In this document: in pieces, positions 6,309 to 8,685 of the stretch | Layout: the number at the start of each line of letters is the position of its first letter | How positions within the stretch are numbered: position 1 is the stretch's first letter | Assembly (NCBI GenBank): GCA_039796915.1 | Contig: JBDKIU010000057.1 | Coordinates: forward strand, 1-8,685 | Length of the DNA stretch: 8,685 nucleotides | Direction: 5' to 3' | DNA from: REEB481 sp039796915 | GTDB lineage: Bacteria > Bacteroidota > Bacteroidia > NS11-12g > UBA955 | Notes under the pieces: generated by a model | Databases searched by the model: none | Told to the model about the DNA's origin: nothing | Seen by the model: only the letters and a program-made list of their open reading frames with translations | Position numbers and translations under genes: made by a program

Positions 6309-8548
6309 CACCATTGCATCTTCACCACCAGCGTTCGGTCCTTCACACCACGCAGTCCGAAGCCGGTGCCGGAGGTTTGATCGTTTTCGCTGAACACCAC
6401 GAACAGGTCGCTCATGGGGCGGAAACGCCATTGCAGCCTGCTGTTGATGTTGAAGTTTCGTGCCTGGGTATTGTATTGCAGGAAAGTGGTAAAGTACAGG
6501 TTGTTGGTAAAGCTGAGTTCCGCCTTGGTGCCGACCAGCGTGAGGAAGGTTCGCTTGTAAGGAGCGGCCAGATAAATATGGTCGTTGCGGGCTGTAAGGC
6601 TGAAAATGCCCCAGGGCTGGACCCTGAAGTTCAGTTCTCCGCGCACACTCTGATTGCTTCCGGTATAAAAACCACCTCCGGAAAACTCCATGCTGCCGCT
6701 CAGCCGCTTGCGGATGTCGGTGTTCATCCGGATGAAGCCCCGGCTGAAATGGTAGTTTCCAGTGGGAAGAAAGGTATCAGAAACCCCTGTAGGATCGTTG
6801 GGATAATACAACCTGATGAACTGCTGCATGAATCCTGCGCTTAGGCTCATGGTATTTCGGAAGGTGAATTGCGGTCCAACTTCCGTGTACACATCATTTC
6901 CCTTGAAGGAGCTGTCGAGGTAGCTGCTGTTGTAAAAGTTCAGCTTGATGTTGTTGAACGGTCCTTTGCCCGGATACCAGGTTTTCGAGGCAATAGGTTC
7001 AAAGCGCAGGTAACTCATCCGGAGCACACGACGGGCTTCGGCATCATACACGGAAGTACGCGGAACAAAGCCCACATCGGCACGATAGCCCGAGTGCACA
7101 TATTCATGGTTCCATTCCACGAAAAACCGAGGCTCGGCATATTGCAGCCACATGGCATTGGCGCTGTTGCGCAGGGTACTTCCCTGGTAGAAGCTGTGGT
7201 GGTAAAAGGCTTTGCCACGCCAGCGGCTGTTTTTGCTGATGAGGTTATAATCCAGACCAAAAATGCGGTTGTAATTCCCGGCAGCGGTTCGCCCTCCCGT
7301 AAAGCCCTGTCGGTTCACCATGATGGCAGAAATATTGCTGGAACTGAATACTTTGCGTTGCACGGTTGCCACAGAATAATTGGTGGTATTTGCTCCTCCG
7401 GCGTAAGGCGCTGTTTGCACACTCATGGCGCCGATACGCCAGTCGGTACCGATTTTACCACTGAGCCTCAGGCCTGCACGGATGGGAATCACGCGGCCCT
7501 GATCCAAGCCGATGTTTCTGGAGAAGAATGGCCTGATTTGTCGAAAGCCAAAACTTCCGAAGAGGTCGCTGTTTTCAATGAAAAACTGCCTGCGTTCCGG
7601 GAAAAACAGCGAGAACCGCGACAGGTTGATTTGCTGCACATCCACATCTACCTGCGCGAAATCGGGATTGACGGTAAGGTCCAGATTCAGCCCGCTGCTG
7701 ATGGCAATTTTCGCGTCGGCGCCGCCATTCCATTGCACTTCGGAAGGCTTGTTCCTCAGGAAATCCCTGTTAATCCTGCTGATGGCATAAGGAATAAGCA
7801 CGGCATTCAGGGTTTTCTTGGCCTGAGGCGGCCGCTGAAACTCCATCACGCCTGTGAAGGTCAGGTTGGCTACATTGAAATTGCGGGGAACAAGCACCCA
7901 GGTACTTGTTTCGTTCATCTTCAGATTGTTCCGTGCAAAGTTTACCTTCCATTGTTTCACACCGGCAGGAAAGCGCAAGGATCGAAACGGTATTTTCCAT
8001 TCGCTCACCCAATGATCGGGATAGCGCTTTACCTCACTGTACCATACCTGATCCCAGGCAGTGGTGACACCAAAATTGCCTCCGTTTTCAACAGAGCCTT
8101 CGCGCTGCGCGCCCATGGGATTCACCCCAAAGGAAAAACCATTTTGCCCGTCGTTCCAGGGATCCAATACCATATTCACGGCATCGCTCACCGGAAAAGA
8201 AAAGTCGCGTTTCAAACTTTGAATCACGTAAGGTTTTTCTGGTTGTGCGTCTCTGCAAATCACGGCCACATACAAGTGATGCTCGTCGTTGGCCAGCATT
8301 ACTTCTGTTTGCGTGATGCTGCGGCTGGTATCGTAGGGAAAGTGCTGGATAAAATGCGCAGCGGCGTTGCGATGGCCTGTCCAGACAGCTTCATCGAGGA
8401 TGCCATCCAGTCGAATCGGCTCCTGGGTGAACAACACGCGCAGGCTGCGTGCCCGGCTTAGGGTGTCTGCGGAAGAAGCCGCGGCCAGCAAAGGGCTGCA
8501 CCCAAGCAACAACAGCAGGAACAGACGGAAGAAATACGGGTTAAGCAT
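6296..8548 (-). CDS. DUF5916 outer-membrane beta-barrel protein with N-terminal CBM9-like domain
   Basis: This 750-residue exported protein of unknown function belongs to a family common in Bacteroidota. Residues 1-25 are a signal peptide with a run of leucines and a probable cut at LLAAAS; LLGC (14-17) could also be read as a lipobox, less likely in a barrel protein. A CBM9-like domain follows (about 38-220), starting at PIRLDGILDEAVW and including FSFGVNPMGAQREG (138-151) and WVSEWKIPFRSLRF (180-193). The DUF5916 part (about 245-750) shows the typical LTVNPDFAQVDVD (291-303) and FPERRQFFIEN (316-326), then many alternating-hydrophobic aromatic strands, ending in LVVKMQWWLNT. This looks like an outer-membrane barrel. 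The ATG at 8548 overlaps the stop of the upstream LysM gene (TGATG) and is preferred to the TTG at 8551. Homologues are often annotated as carbohydrate-binding family 9-like proteins or hydrolases, but I see no catalytic site. The role is unknown; sugar-polymer binding or transport is a guess. Confidence 0.9.
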   Translation of the reverse strand: MLNPYFFRLFLLLLLGCSPLLAAASSADTLSRARSLRVLFTQEPIRLDGILDEAVWTGHRNAAAHFIQHFPYDTSRSITQTEVMLANDEHHLYVAVICRDAQPEKPYVIQSLKRDFSFPVSDAVNMVLDPWNDGQNGFSFGVNPMGAQREGSVENGGNFGVTTAWDQVWYSEVKRYPDHWVSEWKIPFRSLRFPAGVKQWKVNFARNNLKMNETSTWVLVPRNFNVANLTFTGVMEFQRPPQAKKTLNAVLIPYAISRINRDFLRNKPSEVQWNGGADAKIAISSGLNLDLTVNPDFAQVDVDVQQINLSRFSLFFPERRQFFIENSDLFGSFGFRQIRPFFSRNIGLDQGRVIPIRAGLRLSGKIGTDWRIGAMSVQTAPYAGGANTTNYSVATVQRKVFSSSNISAIMVNRQGFTGGRTAAGNYNRIFGLDYNLISKNSRWRGKAFYHHSFYQGSTLRNSANAMWLQYAEPRFFVEWNHEYVHSGYRADVGFVPRTSVYDAEARRVLRMSYLRFEPIASKTWYPGKGPFNNIKLNFYNSSYLDSSFKGNDVYTEVGPQFTFRNTMSLSAGFMQQFIRLYYPNDPTGVSDTFLPTGNYHFSRGFIRMNTDIRKRLSGSMEFSGGGFYTGSNQSVRGELNFRVQPWGIFSLTARNDHIYLAAPYKRTFLTLVGTKAELSFTNNLYFTTFLQYNTQARNFNINSRLQWRFRPMSDLFVVFSENDQTSGTGFGLRGVKDRTLVVKMQWWLNT

Positions 8549-8685
8549 CAATCACGGGCGGCCGCACTGCGTTTCTGGGCCAAAGTCATGGTGTTTATTT
8601 TGCGGTAATAGGCAGCCTTGGCCGCAGGAACATAAAACTTCAGTTTACGTCCACTGGAAATGCTGTTGCTGCGCAGGGCATTCCA
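8548..8685 (-). CDS. C-terminal end of a LysM-domain protein, possibly an MltD-like lytic transglycosylase (partial)
   Basis: The leftward frame entering from the right edge encodes 45 residues and ends with TGA at 8550-8548. It begins WNALRSNSISSGRKLKFYVP, the second half of a LysM motif (W-N-x-L-x-S-x-x-I-x-x-G-x-x-L-x-x-Y-V-P), which binds the N-acetylglucosamine units of peptidoglycan. A 25-residue basic tail rich in Ala, Lys and Arg follows (AAKAAYYRKINTM to the end). C-terminal LysM repeats of this form are typical of membrane-bound lytic transglycosylase D, but also occur in amidases and other wall proteins, and the catalytic part lies outside the window. Its stop codon overlaps the DUF5916 ATG by one base, so the two genes are co-transcribed and probably translationally coupled. 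Confidence 0.8.
   Translation of the reverse strand, partial: WNALRSNSISSGRKLKFYVPAAKAAYYRKINTMTLAQKRSAAARD

Noticed and set aside
6869..8461. A 530-codon rightward open frame opposite the DUF5916 gene, and a 216-codon one at 6194-6844
   Set aside because: They are antisense to a gene with clear family motifs over its whole length. Their translations have no recognisable domain and look like reverse-complement products of GC-rich codons with few stops.
8549..8551. TTG start for the DUF5916 gene
   Set aside because: The adjacent ATG at 8548 overlaps the upstream stop as TGATG and adds nothing unusual; an ATG is preferred over a TTG one codon earlier.
1..8685. Search by eye for tRNA, CRISPR repeats, insertion-sequence ends, riboswitches and long direct repeats
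   Set aside because: None was seen. The window is almost fully coding, and its largest non-coding stretches (199-440 and 4185-4334) have no such structure.

Overview
The window looks like chromosomal DNA from a member of the Bacteroidota with mid-range GC. The reasons are the protein families (DUF5916 outer-membrane protein with a CBM9-like front, exported M49 peptidase, Prc-type S41 protease with a lipoprotein-like leader), a perfect Bacteroidota-type -7 promoter element (TAAATTTG at 4303-4310), and no convincing Shine-Dalgarno sequence in front of any gene. I cannot place it below phylum level. No mobile element, CRISPR array, tRNA or rRNA is visible.

Layout. Positions 1-198 hold the start of an unidentified leftward gene cut by the window edge. 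A short divergent intergenic region follows. Next come two rightward protease genes 3 bp apart: an exported M49 (dipeptidyl-peptidase III family) metallopeptidase (441-2093) and a Prc/tail-specific S41 serine protease (2097-4184). About 150 bp of non-coding DNA then carries a weak terminator candidate and a promoter. It is followed by a second rightward pair: a polysaccharide deacetylase of the DUF3473/XrtA-system type (coding from 4335 or 4341 to 5195) and a two-part GNAT acyltransferase (5205-6281). Facing them after only 14 bp is a leftward pair: the end of a LysM-domain protein (8548-8685, cut by the window edge) and a DUF5916 outer-membrane beta-barrel protein (6296-8548). Their stop and start codons overlap as TGATG.

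How the genes may work together. All the genes I can recognise, apart from the GNAT, point to the cell envelope. The protease pair probably handles protein and peptide turnover in the periplasm. The deacetylase/GNAT pair probably modifies an exported or surface polysaccharide. The LysM/DUF5916 pair joins a peptidoglycan-binding protein to an outer-membrane barrel of unknown function. I see no strong evidence of an undescribed system. The items most worth a second look are the pentapeptide (HEXXH rather than HEXXGH) zinc site of the M49 peptidase, the deacetylase-GNAT pair without visible exosortase genes, and the translationally coupled LysM-DUF5916 pair.
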